Shown: positions 33,931 through 44,122 of the stretch, piece after piece
Layout: each line of letters starts with the position of its first letter
Position numbering within the stretch: position 1 is the first letter of the stretch
From: Sesamum alatum
Lineage: Eukaryota > Streptophyta > Magnoliopsida > Lamiales > Pedaliaceae
Direction: 5' to 3'
NCBI GenBank assembly: GCA_034509735.1
Contig: JACGWO010000001.1
Coordinates: 15,888,854 to 15,952,853 of the forward strand
Length of the DNA stretch: 64,000 bases
Notes under the pieces: generated by a model
Told to the model about the DNA's origin: nothing
The model's database searches: none
The model's input: the letters and a program-made list of their open reading frames with translations, nothing else
Made by a program: the position numbers and the translations under genes

Positions 33931-34560
33931 AACCCTCAAGATGTAAAAAATCAAAAAGGAGACTGTCGGCAGAAGAAGACAAAAGGGCCAACAGTCAGAA
34001 AGACAAATGACACCAGCTGACAAGCACATGGCCGACAAGGCATAATGACCACAGCTGGAAAGATGAAAGACAAAGTTGGTAACGAACGCAGTGACGTCAC
34101 CCAAAAACAAGATTGAAGTCCGGGTTTGAAGTCCGCGGACTATGATAAATAGAGAGCTAGGAAGCAGATGGGGATCATCAGAAAACTTCTCCAACTCTTC
34201 AGAAAAATAAAATTATGTCTTTAAATTTCCTAAGTATTAGGGTATCCAGTGTATGGGGTTATCCCCAACCAGTCAAGCCCTCTCCTATATGAGAGGCTGA
34301 ATAGTTTTCTCCTCCGATAGAGGAATAAAATATCTATGTAATATTCCAAATATTTCTTCAATAAATTACAGGCTTCTGTTCAATTTGTTTACCCAAAATT
34401 TTATTAAGTCTCTATTATTGGAATACTTTTACGCCCTAAGGTAGGAAACGAAATAGGGCTGTGCTGATTACTGCTGAAGGAGCCAAGAACCCACGAACCA
34501 TCTGTTGCGGTAGTGTGGTTGGAGGAAGTCCGTAAAAACGAGGACTTGGAATACCGGCGG
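33931..34560 (+). promoter_or_regulatory. Pararetroviral promoter, poly(A) signals and RNA leader
   Basis: TGACGTCA at 34092-34099 is an as-1/bZIP-type site. A TATA-like TGATAAATAGA follows at 34143-34153. AATAAA occurs at 34206, 34324 and 34360. This matches the layout of a pregenomic RNA promoter with the poly(A) site downstream of the start. A start near 34175 would give a leader of about 475 nt to ORF 1 across the circle junction. No genes are seen in this stretch. Confidence 0.65.
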
Positions 34561-34624
34561 CAAGATGGTCAAAATAAGGTATGAATTTATAGAGGCTTAA
34601 TTTCATTTCGGAAGCATGTTGGGC

Positions 34625-34810
34625 CACTTTGAGAGCATGTGGATGGACTAATTGTGTCCTAGAATCAAAAGGGCAAAATGGTCTTAAATTGAGCTAAAGG
34701 ACCGAATCTACGCAAAATGGAAAGATAAAGGACTAAATCTAATACAGTTAAAATTAAAGGACCAAAAGGAATTCTGGACAAAGTTAGAGGACGAAAATAT
34801 TCTTTTCCCC
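34625..34810 (-). repeat. Right terminal inverted repeat of the Mutator-like unit
   Basis: Read on -, it starts GGGGAAAAGAATATTTTCG and carries GGTCCTTTAATTTT, TAGTCCTTTATC and GGTCCTTTAGC. It is imperfectly inverted relative to 26947-27163. Confidence 0.62.
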
Positions 34811-34820
34811 CTTTTAATAT
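34811..34820. repeat. Target site duplication, right copy
   Basis: CTTTTAATAT, identical to 26937-26946. Confidence 0.75.
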
Positions 34821-34847
34821 TTACATACATATGATAATGATCACTTG

Positions 34848-35016
34848 CCCAATACTGACTTCCAATATCTTTCTCCAAGTATAAAATACATATATTTGAA
34901 TCATCACTTGCCCAATACTGACTACCAATATCTTTCTTCAAGCATAAAATATATGTTTTTGAAGTTCAGCAATATTTGGCATCGGGGAGTGATAAACATC
35001 CCTACTAATTTTAATA
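34848..35016. repeat. Two-copy tandem repeat in the Harbinger element
   Basis: A unit of about 61 bp starting CACTTGCCCAATACTGACT occurs at 34848 and 34909. Its second half, with the following AAGTTCAGCAATA and CATCCCTACTA, also occurs at 26850-26940, left of the Mutator-like unit. I see no gene from 34821 to 35371. Confidence 0.75.
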
Positions 35017-35371
35017 ATTACATAGATTATATTGCAGTAGGTCTTCTGCCAACAATAGTTAATGCAAATATCATAATGTGTTTGAATCACACGAAATTGA
35101 CGACAAAATGAGGGCATACTGGCAGACATGTAAATTATAAGTTTCAACCCAACTAATACGTACTAATATATCACCTAGTGTTCGGACAACCGTAGCAATT
35201 ATACATGCTCAACACATCAAAAGAGGAAGGGTGTTACCGAAACAATAATAACCATTGCAGATGCCATAGCGGGGGCTAACAACGTCCATCGAGCATTAAC
35301 CTTACCATTTTAAGTTTGGAGTCTGTCAAAAGCTTGAAGAACAGTTCCATGTCCTTAGGCTCATTGACCAA

Positions 35372-36379
35372 TCATCTTGCGACCAGCAAACAGTCATTTT
35401 CATCAATCCCAGGGAGCCCACGGACAGACTCGAGCACCAGCTCTCGCTGATCGGGGTCACCGAATTCATTCTCAAGGACTCTAGTCAACGTACATGTACG
35501 AGTGTTAGCGGTTTCACAGAAATTTGACACCATCGCCATAAGTTGGGGTATTTCAGGACTTGATTCGACAGCCTTACGCTTCCTGGTAGTTTTCGTCGTA
35601 CGTTTGGTTGAACTTGAGGAGTTCACAGTCGGATTGACATTGAAATTATATGAAGACGGAGGCTCTTCTTCCAACCCAACGAAACCAGTGTCTGGGTTCC
35701 ATTTTGCGATTGGCACGTAACATTCATCCGTTTCAGCTTGCTCCTCCAGTCTAACAGCATTGGCAGTGGCTTGCATATCATTACCACGCTCACCAGTAGT
35801 CCGGTCTTTTCCAAATATCACCCTCCACGCTGGGAAAAATGGCCAAGACTTATAACGCATACCTTAAGCAGTAGGATCCACCTAATATTTGGGATAGGGA
35901 ATATGTAAAGATTCACGTGCTATATGAAAAGGCCTTGCTGACATCAAGGATAGGAAGACTTAATTATAATCGACATATACCTTCACGTACTCATCCCATG
36001 CGTTGTCGTCTTCCACAGTCACCATGCATCGGCTATCATCCCATCCAAGGCCGCTTTTGGAAACGAGCGTCACAAGTGTGGAGTATTGTCTCTTCCACAC
36101 GTGAATCTTTGAGGTGATATGGGGTTCCACCTTGATATTACTATAGGGAAATGCACTCCTCATGTAAGCCTCCAACTGTGCAAGATATCCATTCCTGAAG
36201 CCGTTGTCGCATTTCCAACCACTAGCAACAAGCGACTTCAAACCATTTACGAGGCCCTCCTCTTCCTTAATTGTCCAAACCCTTCGCGAACCGGACTTGT
36301 CTTTGTTTCCCCCTCGCCGCCTTTGATGACTGTTACCTTCATCGTCTCGGAGGTTGTCCCTTGCCATTTCCAAGTTCAA
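35372..36379 (-). pseudogene. Harbinger Myb/SANT-like DNA-binding protein
   Basis: Exon 1 is 36379-35981; exon 2 starts at 35881 after a GT-AG intron in phase 0. Residues about 32-130 form a Myb/SANT-like domain of the Myb_DNA-bind_3 type: RRVWTIKEEEGLVNGLKSLV, WKCDNGFRNGYLAQLE, HVWKRQYSTL. The domain end should run into exon 2, where a TAA at 35864-35866 comes five codons after the junction. Beyond it the frame is open again (RYKSWPFFPAWRVIFG). PIF/Harbinger elements need this second protein to bring the transposase to the ends and into the nucleus. The stop makes the copy defective unless downstream ATGs are used. Confidence 0.72.
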
Positions 36380-36778
36380 TCACTACTCCGACCTAAGCCT
36401 ACGGAGGTACAGGAAACAACGAAGGTTTAGAAGTATATGTGATATAGACTGTGATAAATACATAATGGAGAGCTTCAAAGCAATAAATACATCCTTCGTA
36501 CGGGGTTTAGATTAGTCACTATCACGTTAAGGCAACACGACAGAATCAATGGATTCATATATCATGCACACTTATCACATTCAATACACCTCGTAATTAA
36601 AAGCGCAAATAGGACTGTAGTTTACATTGGACAGGACTTTGTGACACTTGTGCCATACAGACATAAAATTTAGAACAAAGGAAGTATGACAAAACATTGA
36701 ATACAGGGGAACACAGTTGCCGCTTAGTGGTGGTGTGTTCTAAGAGTGGAAATCAACTAAGTTAGAAGTCTCATGTTG
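36380..36778. other. Spacer between the two Harbinger genes
   Basis: No gene is seen; it lies upstream of the Myb-like gene and downstream of the transposase on -. Confidence 0.5.
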
Positions 36779-38174
36779 TGGTCAAGGTCGGCTCAACCAC
36801 TCGTTATACATGGACGTTGCCAATTGATCTCTCCAAGTGGTCCAACTGGTACTTGGTTCAACAGTGGACACGACTTCCACATTTGATTCGGAGTATGCGT
36901 CAACATCATCGGGAATCTCAAGTTCTAAAGGGTCATCAGGCATTTCATTACACAAGAAATATGTAGAAGGCAGCATGCGAGGATAATCTTGTCTTGGATT
37001 TTTATGGGGTAAAACGACTAGCTACGTAAAATACCCCATCGCACTTTTAGTAACCCGAAAGCGCTCTCTATTACATTACGAGCGGAAGAGTGTTTCAAGT
37101 TGAAGAGCTCCTGAAGGTTTTGAGGTCCCCAGCATCCCCGATCCCACTCCCGGATATAATAATGTGCACCTCAGTAAGGGGTCAAGAAACCTTCTGCATT
37201 TGTGTAGCAATTGTTACATAGGTAGTAGTTGCCTGTTACACAATGAAATATTCTAAGTACAACAAAATAATATGTTTTCAAAAATGGTGGGTAGACATAA
37301 CACACGATCCCATAGCATACCAGTTGGGACTCGTAGTCCGTTGGGCCTGTGGATCGCATCCCTAAGCACTTGGCTGTCAGCCGCACTACCTTCCCACCCG
37401 GTTAGTACGTAGGTGAATTGCATATTTGAATTGCATACACCTAATACATTGACGGAAACCTGACCTTTACGAGTGCGATATCGGCATTTTTCATGCTCAG
37501 GAACTCTAACATCAATGAAAGTACCATCCAATGCTCCTAGACAACCCTACAACATTAAATGAATATTCCCAATGTTAGTGTGTAATACAACATTCGACAC
37601 GGTTCAGAGATACAAAAACAATTCACCACTAAGTGGGTAGCATAATTAAACATGTGGTTACTTTAAACCATTTCCAACGAGGGTCAGTGCAATCGGCCGT
37701 TATTGGAACTGGACGTGCTAGGAAGACAGTATGCATCTTTAAGATTGTGTTCAGCACTGAATGGAAGTGCTTGCTCACGGTTCTCCCAGACCGCATGAAG
37801 TCATGTTTCACAACACAATTTTTTTTGTGGTGGGTGACTACACTAAGGAACATGGCGACTTGTTCTGGTACGTTGACACGCTTACTACCGCTAAGCCCGC
37901 CCGAGTGTTCCAAGAGGTAACACAAACGACCGAATGCATTACGATCCATTCTTAGGTTTCGAAGACAAGACTCATCACTAACACTGACCAACCTATTAAG
38001 GCTTCTAACTTGGTCCGGAATTCTGGTTTGAGCACGTGGCTGAGTACTGCCTTTGGATTTTATGTATTGAATAACATACACAAATAAGGTTAGTGCAACC
38101 GCGATCTCTACTAGAATTTGTTGTACAACGATCACCGCCAATAATCTCTTAGGAGACCTCATCCTAAAGGGCAT
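36779..38174 (-). pseudogene. PIF/Harbinger transposase (DDE_Tnp_4 type), inactive
   Basis: Exons on -: 38174-37662, 37546-37321 and 37232 to about 36779, with phase-consistent GT-AG introns. Exon 1 holds the helix-turn-helix-like region. Exon 2 has the first catalytic motif GALDGTFIDV and GWEGSAADSQVL. Exon 3 has the RNVIESAFGLLK glutamate motif and the typical C terminus (EMPDDPLELEIPDD, WRDQLATSMYNEW). The central VDAGY-type aspartate is replaced (LCNNCYTN near 37210). A TGA lies at 37171-37173, a TAG near 37018-37020 and a frame change near 36960. The gene cannot make active transposase. Confidence 0.8.
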
Positions 38175-39029
38175 ATAGATGATTCAAGTATGTTACAGCA
38201 TGCACAATTAGAAAACGTTTGCCCCTAGGGCATTTTAAAACCATTTACAACATGAAAAAATACACCACCACAGTGCAAAACTCAACCTCCAATGCAAAAT
38301 GTAAAGTACAGATTATCATAAAAAAGGGTCATTCTTCAATTACGGACATAGCTGCAATATGATTACAGTTCGAAATGAGGTCTCAAATACCTACATTAGT
38401 TTAGACACTTGAACAGTGCCCCAACACTCAACAATTTTCAAAGGTTGTTGTCCAACAGGTACATTTCAAGGCCATGTATACTAGTCTTTGACATACATAA
38501 AAATACAATCTTGCATGTGGCTCCCCAAAAATAAAAAAATTTGAATATACAATACAGTTGTTTCACTTTTCCCGAAATTTCAGATCTGAAAATTGGGGAC
38601 TGTGGTACTGCATTACACAGTGCTTATATCATTTACGGAATAAATCTCATATGCCACAAATCGAAACAATAGCCACATAAATTACAAGAAGACCCACGTA
38701 TTCAAGTGATAAACATAAATACTTAGAAGTTACGTTGGTGTGCAAGATGGTGTGACTGCAGGCTACATCGATCAACACTACAAAATATATGAAGCAAAAC
38801 TTAGTCTCACTTATTTGTATTGCTACAAACTCACACCTTCAGGTGCACCAGCTCACTCTGAAAACGCAAATACGATGACTCACTCCTAAAAAATTGAGCA
38901 AGAACAGTTAGCATAGGAAGAGAGAAAATGAAAATTGCACTGTGGAAAGGGAGTTGGTACGGGCCTGCGAAAGTTAAAGTAAACATCTTACTGTTACGGA
39001 TAAGTGCATTTATATGAGTTTATACCTGC
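38175..39029. other. Right non-coding part of the Harbinger element
   Basis: No gene is recognised. It would include the promoter of the transposase gene, which is read leftward. Confidence 0.5.
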
Positions 39030-39043
39030 AAGTAAACATGCCC
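39030..39043 (-). repeat. Right TIR of the Harbinger element
   Basis: AAGTAAACATGCCC, the inverse of the left end with one mismatch, followed by TAA. Confidence 0.82.
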
Positions 39044-39046
39044 TAA

Positions 39047-41700
39047 TGTTATTAAATTGTATTTTCTATTTTTCATATTACTTATATTTTTCTTTTCATG
39101 AATAATAACTAGTATGCACATTAGGTATTATTTTTTTCATTTTCATGAATAATAATAACATTTTAATTAAATAATATTATGTACATTAATTATTATCCTT
39201 CGCAAAATTAAAGGGCCTCTTGTAAAATAAACATAAATCACTTTAATAATAAATAGTAAAGTTTCTCTGCAACGGCTTCTCAAGTTAGAATTTTCCATGC
39301 AATTCGACAATTTCATATTATTGGTTCGAACATGTACCGTAACCTTTGTATAATTTGTTAAAATAGATATAGAAATAGATGTGGTTGTAAATGTCCATTA
39401 AACTGTAAGATGAACCATTCAATATTTGTATAAGTTGATGTACGTTATGCTCTCGACTGTTTAATTTATTAATAGACACACAACCGAATACGTCAAACTA
39501 AAGTTAAGTTAATAATTCATTGCAAATTTCTTAAATACATCAGCACCATTGTGCAAACATTGGGATGAATAGTAGTTGACATATACGAGCTATACATGCG
39601 TCCACCGCCGATACCTACGACTAGTCGTTCCGGCCCGACCGCGGCCCCCTCGGTGGCCGCGACCGCGCGGTACTATGAACACCTCGAACACAAATCAGTG
39701 CGCCGCAACTGTGAACACCTCAAATGTAACGGCCCAAAAAATCAAGTCTAATTAGATAAAATTGCAATCAACTGCTCGCACTCGTAGGCAACAAACCTCG
39801 CTTAACCTCACAATGTTCTTAGAACGATGAAAATATAGTGCATGATAAAACAAGGGAGAACACACATATATATAGCACCATCAGTACGAATTACCCTACT
39901 CAATTCACATGACAAACGGTAACTAGAATAGTGCGTCAGTAATGGAAAAATGGCTAACAGTAGAAGTACCAGCCTTTTCAGAAAAGGTTGCACACAATAA
40001 ACAAAGCCAGCTTACTGATACAATCTGCAAGATAGAAAAACAAATGGGCAACCAGTGCAATCAATATCCAACAGTGATACACAATAATTGTTGAAAAAAA
40101 ATAGTGCTCTACAATAATTTGAACCACACTTAATTTAAAATATTTAAAAGTAAAGGGACTAAACTGCAAATTGTAAAAGTTTTTTATGTTGCCGCCATCG
40201 GCGCCGGTGGAGATTCGAACCGCCTCGCGACGGCGGCAGTCACGAACAGTCAGGCCCATGTCGCGAACGGCGGTGTGGCGAGCGGTTATTATCCTTCCAG
40301 CACCATTGTTTCACAGCAGTCCGGCAGCCTCGCCAAACTTCATGAATGTCACGAGCGGCGGCGGTGCAAGCGGAGACATATATGAGCAGCGGCGTCGCGA
40401 GCAGCAGTATCGCGAGCGGCGGCAACATCGCGAGCAGTGGTGTCGTCGCGAGCGGCGGCGTCGCGGACGTCACAGGCAACATGCGTGAGTACAACTTTCG
40501 GTCGTCGATCGGTCTTTCGATCGACGGCCCTGACTGGAAATCGCACTGGGGTTTCAGGGATGGGTTGCTGACACGAATTTGGGAAAATGAGGAATGATGA
40601 ATTGTCTACAACAGATATCATCTGGGGAAATGGGCTGACAAAATGAAAAACACCAAGTCAGGGCGTTTTAATGTTAATCCAAGCGTAAATTCTATTTCGG
40701 CCCATATTGGAGATGGGCCGAAAATGAGGCCAAACATAGTGGAAATTTTTCCACAATTTCAATGAAAACATAAGAAAATTTTGAACCATGCTTTTTTTCG
40801 CGCCAACCAATGCTTCATGACAGGGCCCGGTCTAGATTAGGATAATATCATAGTGGGCTAATATTGGCCCTCACTAGTAGGCTGTATTTGTTATATGAAT
40901 AGGCCCAAACAAATATGACTAGCTTTTTTTCTCGCGATTTTGGCACCTAATCTTTTCACATGTTCTCCGATAAAAGAAAGCTAATCAGACATACCTGCCA
41001 ATAAATTAATGACATGTCAAAATCTCTTTGGCCAAAGAGTTGCACCTCATTCAAACTAAAGGTGCGTTTAGAGTAACCACTTGACAAAATTTTGATTACC
41101 CAATATACCCTTATCTTTTTTTTTTTTTTTTTTCTGCAACTAATCATATTTTTTAAGTAATTAATTGTAGGGAAGCTACACAGTCCTCTCTTAAGTTTGG
41201 TGTGGTATGTGTAGATTCTATATGGTTTTAAAAACTAATCTTGTATTCTTGACGTTTTCGTTCAACAAATAGATTCAGCCATTAGTAATATTATCAGGAT
41301 TTTCTGATATCAGTACAAAATTGAATGAAGATCTATATTTAATCATGATTGACTTATTATAGATTTATTACAGGTTAAAAAGATTCTGATTAATTATCCT
41401 CATACATCTTCGTATGCTAATGCATATACGGGGCGGTAACTACAATTAAGTCTAAAGAAATATATGTATAATACACCAAACCTCGTGATTATTAATATAA
41501 ATATCCCGTATTAATTTTATTAATAGTTTGTTAGGTTCGTGTTTAGCACACGGCTTCTTCCATGCTATGACCAAATCGACATATAACCCCAACCCCAAGT
41601 GAGATACTTGCATGCGTACGTCGCCTCTCCATCTCTCTCTTTTAACATACAATACACAGTTGGCGCGATAACTGTGTACGTAGGGTTTTCAAGAGAGATT
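39047..41700. other. Intergenic DNA with a GC-rich repeat block
   Basis: The stretch is mostly AT-rich with no supported gene. A GC-rich patch lies at 39600-39680. At about 40345-40485 the motif GCGAGCGGCGGC recurs in slightly changed forms. Open frames there exist in several phases on both strands, as expected for a GC-rich repeat, and I do not call a protein. A T-run lies at 41118-41134. The last few hundred bases should hold the promoter of the WAT1-related gene; a weak CATATAAC box is near 41579. Confidence 0.55.
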
Positions 41701-41730
41701 TTGAGAGGATTTGAGATACAAGGGAAGATT

Positions 41731-44122
41731 ATGGCGTCCTGGGAGAAGATGTGCAGCACCATTCATGGCTTGAAGCCAACCCTAATCATGGTGTTGGTTC
41801 AAACCCTATTATCCCTCGTCAATATCGGCTACAAATTGGCAGCAAACGACGGCATGACCCTCTCCGTTTTAGTCGCCTACCGATTGACCATTGGTGCTGC
41901 TTGCATTATTCCTGTCGCAATTATTGTAGAAAGGTCGATTCTTGAAATTCTTGGGTTTTTTTTTTTTTCATATTCACAATGCGTTTTTGGATAATTCGTA
42001 ATTCGCAATTATGAGAGAATATATGAAAGATTATTGCTTGGCAATCTTGGTTGAAGTGGATGGAGCTTGTGGGATTATTACTTCATTTATGAATAGGTCA
42101 GATCTTAGTTTCGGTTTAATTCTTTCATCGTGTTGTTATGTTCTCGTGCATGGAAATTAATGTTGAAAGGATTTAACTTTCAAGTTTTCTTGTGGGAATA
42201 CAATTATTTAATGCGTAGCATTTTCTGGGTCGAGAAATAGCAGTTCGGATTTTCTGTTGGTCACTTTTTCCCTTAACATTAACCACACGATGTATTACAC
42301 TTAGCATATAATTGATTCAGGTCGGGCAATTTATGTTAGAATTTCCCATTATTTGATTTTGGGGTGTCATGAATAATGTTGAATAAAGTAATATATACAT
42401 ATACATTTATATGGAATGAATAACACACATTTACTCCACAAAGTTTCTTCCAACTCTGAGTGTCTCTTGTTTTTTTTGCTTGATTCTGTTCAGGAAAAAG
42501 AGGCCAAAGTTGACATGGACTGTAGCCTTGTATGGATTTCTTTGTGGCTTACTCGGGTGAGTTTTTCAGTCTCTTGCAGTCTATACAAACTGTTAATTAG
42601 GCATGTTTGTTTGTGTTTTCATTTCCAGTTTTCGGTGAATACGAACAGGCCCTTGAGCTTTAAATGTCAAAAATGCCAACAAAATCTATTAGACAAATCT
42701 TGATGTGAATATGGTTGTGGAAATTCACATTAATCTCTTCAAAAGTGAATTGCAACTGATGATGAATGTAATTCATGAATACAGGGGATCACTGGGGCAA
42801 AATCTATACTTGAAAAGTCTTGTTCTCACTTCTGCTACTTTCATCTCTGCCATGACCAATCTCATTCCAGCTATAACATTCATTCTAGCCATTAGCTTGA
42901 GGTAATTATTAACTAATATATTCCATTTCCATTGTCTATGTAAATCTTTATTAGTATTCAATCTGTCTCATGTGTACAATATTTCAGGTTAGAGAAGCTG
43001 GGATGGAATACAATAGGTGGTAAAGCAAAGGTGTTTGGGACTTTATTAGGCATAGGTGGAGCAATGGTGTTCACATTTTACAAGGGCCCGGAATTGCACG
43101 TTGGCAAAACAGGAATTAACCTGCTAAAAATGACATCGGCTCATGGTCAAGCACAAACTCAGAATCATCCTAATCTTGTTGTTGGTTTACTCTTATCCCT
43201 GGTCACTTGTCTCACTTATTCACTCTGGTTGATCATTCAGGTTAGCTGGTATCACGGAACATAGCCTCGATTTTGTGCCTTTTGGACGTATGATTTGAAT
43301 TTTACAACATTATTCTCAGTTAAACATATTCTTTGTCGATTTTCTTGGCTCTATTGTATGGAGCACAGGCTAAGGCTGTGGAAAAGTATCCGTGCCCTTA
43401 CTCTTTTACTGGTATGATGACGTTCTGGGGCTCGATTCAGAGTGTTATATATGCAATTTGCATAGAGAGGGACCGGAACCAGTGGATTCTGGGGTGGAAT
43501 ATTAGACTTCTTGCTGCAGTTGTCGCGGTACTTCTTTCAACAAACTAGCATTCTATTCAATACCCGTGGAACGTTCACTTAATTACAATCGTGCAACGTT
43601 CTTTCTACAGGGCGTTTTGGGCTCTGGATTGATGTTTACCTTAGTTGCATGGTGTATGAGAATGAGAGGACCACTCTTTGTCTCCATATTCAACCCCCTT
43701 CTGCTTGTGATCGTGGCAATCGTGGGAATCCTGTTCTTGGAAGAGAAGCTACACCTGGGAATGTATCTCTCTCTTTCATCGAAAATTACAGTATCAAGAA
43801 ATTCTTGTGATCTTCTTACATTATATGCCTAAAAATTTGTGGATTAAATGTCAGCATTGCATTCTATGACAGGATACTTGGAGCCGTTTTAATAGTGTGC
43901 GGGCTGTACATAGTGTTGTGGGGGAAAAGTAAAGAAATGAAGAGTGTGAATCAGATCCTACCGGAGAATCAAGAAAACAAGCAGGCTGTGGAGACACTTC
44001 CGGCAGCCCATAACAGTCATGGAGGTAGCTGCAGGAAGAAAAATGACGACCAAGGAGAAGAAGAAGAAGAGAAGAGGGATTCTCAGGCAAGCTCTCTAAG
44101 TGGTCTTTGCTTGTATCCATAG
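41731..44122 (+). CDS. WAT1-related (EamA/nodulin MtN21-type) transporter
   Basis: There are seven exons: 41731-41933, 42494-42556, 42785-42901, 42988-43240, 43369-43527, 43611-43762 and 43873-44122. All introns are GT-AG and phases agree, giving 398 residues, a normal family length. The start MASWEKM with GLKPTLIMVLVQ fits the family N terminus. Two EamA domains (about residues 12-150 and 190-335) should give ten membrane spans; FNPLLLVIVAIVGILFLEEKLHLG is the typical last-helix motif. Family members sit in the plasma membrane or tonoplast and move metabolites, amino acids (UMAMIT) or auxin (WAT1). The substrate here cannot be told. The tail of about 62 residues is hydrophilic, with a Glu run. 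It is the only apparently intact host gene in the window. Confidence 0.92.

Larger units (their letters stand above)
27166..34569 (+). mobile_element. Endogenous pararetrovirus, genome length (Caulimoviridae-like)
   Basis: Order on +: tRNA-Met primer site, two small ORFs, coat protein with zinc knuckle, movement protein, protease-RT-RNase H, a transactivator-like last ORF, then a promoter/poly(A)/leader region. CAAGATGGT occurs at both ends (27166-27174 and 34561-34569), so the copy is about one circular genome (7.4 kb) opened at the primer site. The gene order coat-movement-polymerase-last ORF resembles Cavemovirus and Solendovirus more than Caulimovirus. There is no integrase. Damage: one stop in the movement protein and two frame changes around the protease. 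Confidence 0.85.
26947..34810. mobile_element. Mutator-like unit carrying a pararetroviral genome
   Basis: The ends are inverted. The left begins GGGGAAAGGATCAG; the right, read inward, begins GGGGAAAAGAATATTTTCG. Both then contain repeated GGTCCTTTAA/TAGTCCTTTAA motifs and share CACATGCTC near their inner limits (27154-27162; inverse near 34632-34640). A perfect 10-bp target duplication flanks the unit. No Mutator transposase is present. The cargo is a full caulimovirid-like genome. Either a MITE received a viral integration or the ends enclosed viral DNA and moved it; the sequence alone does not decide. Confidence 0.65.
23243..39043. mobile_element. PIF/Harbinger DNA transposon with nested insertion
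   Basis: The left end GGGCGTGTTTACTT (23243-23256) and the inverse of the right end, GGGCATGTTTACTT, match at 13 of 14 bases. Both are flanked by TAA (23240-23242 and 39044-39046), the 3-bp duplication typical of PIF/Harbinger. Inside are the two usual genes, a DDE transposase and a Myb/SANT-like protein, both on - and both damaged, plus a GRF zinc-finger gene on +. Without the 7.9 kb Mutator-like insertion and its duplicated 10 bp, the element is about 7.9 kb. Confidence 0.82.

Noticed and set aside
40186..40621. Overlapping open frames of 80-100 codons on both strands
   Set aside because: They follow from the GC-rich GCGAGCGGCGGC repeat, which lacks stops in several phases. Composition is repetitive and no domain is seen.
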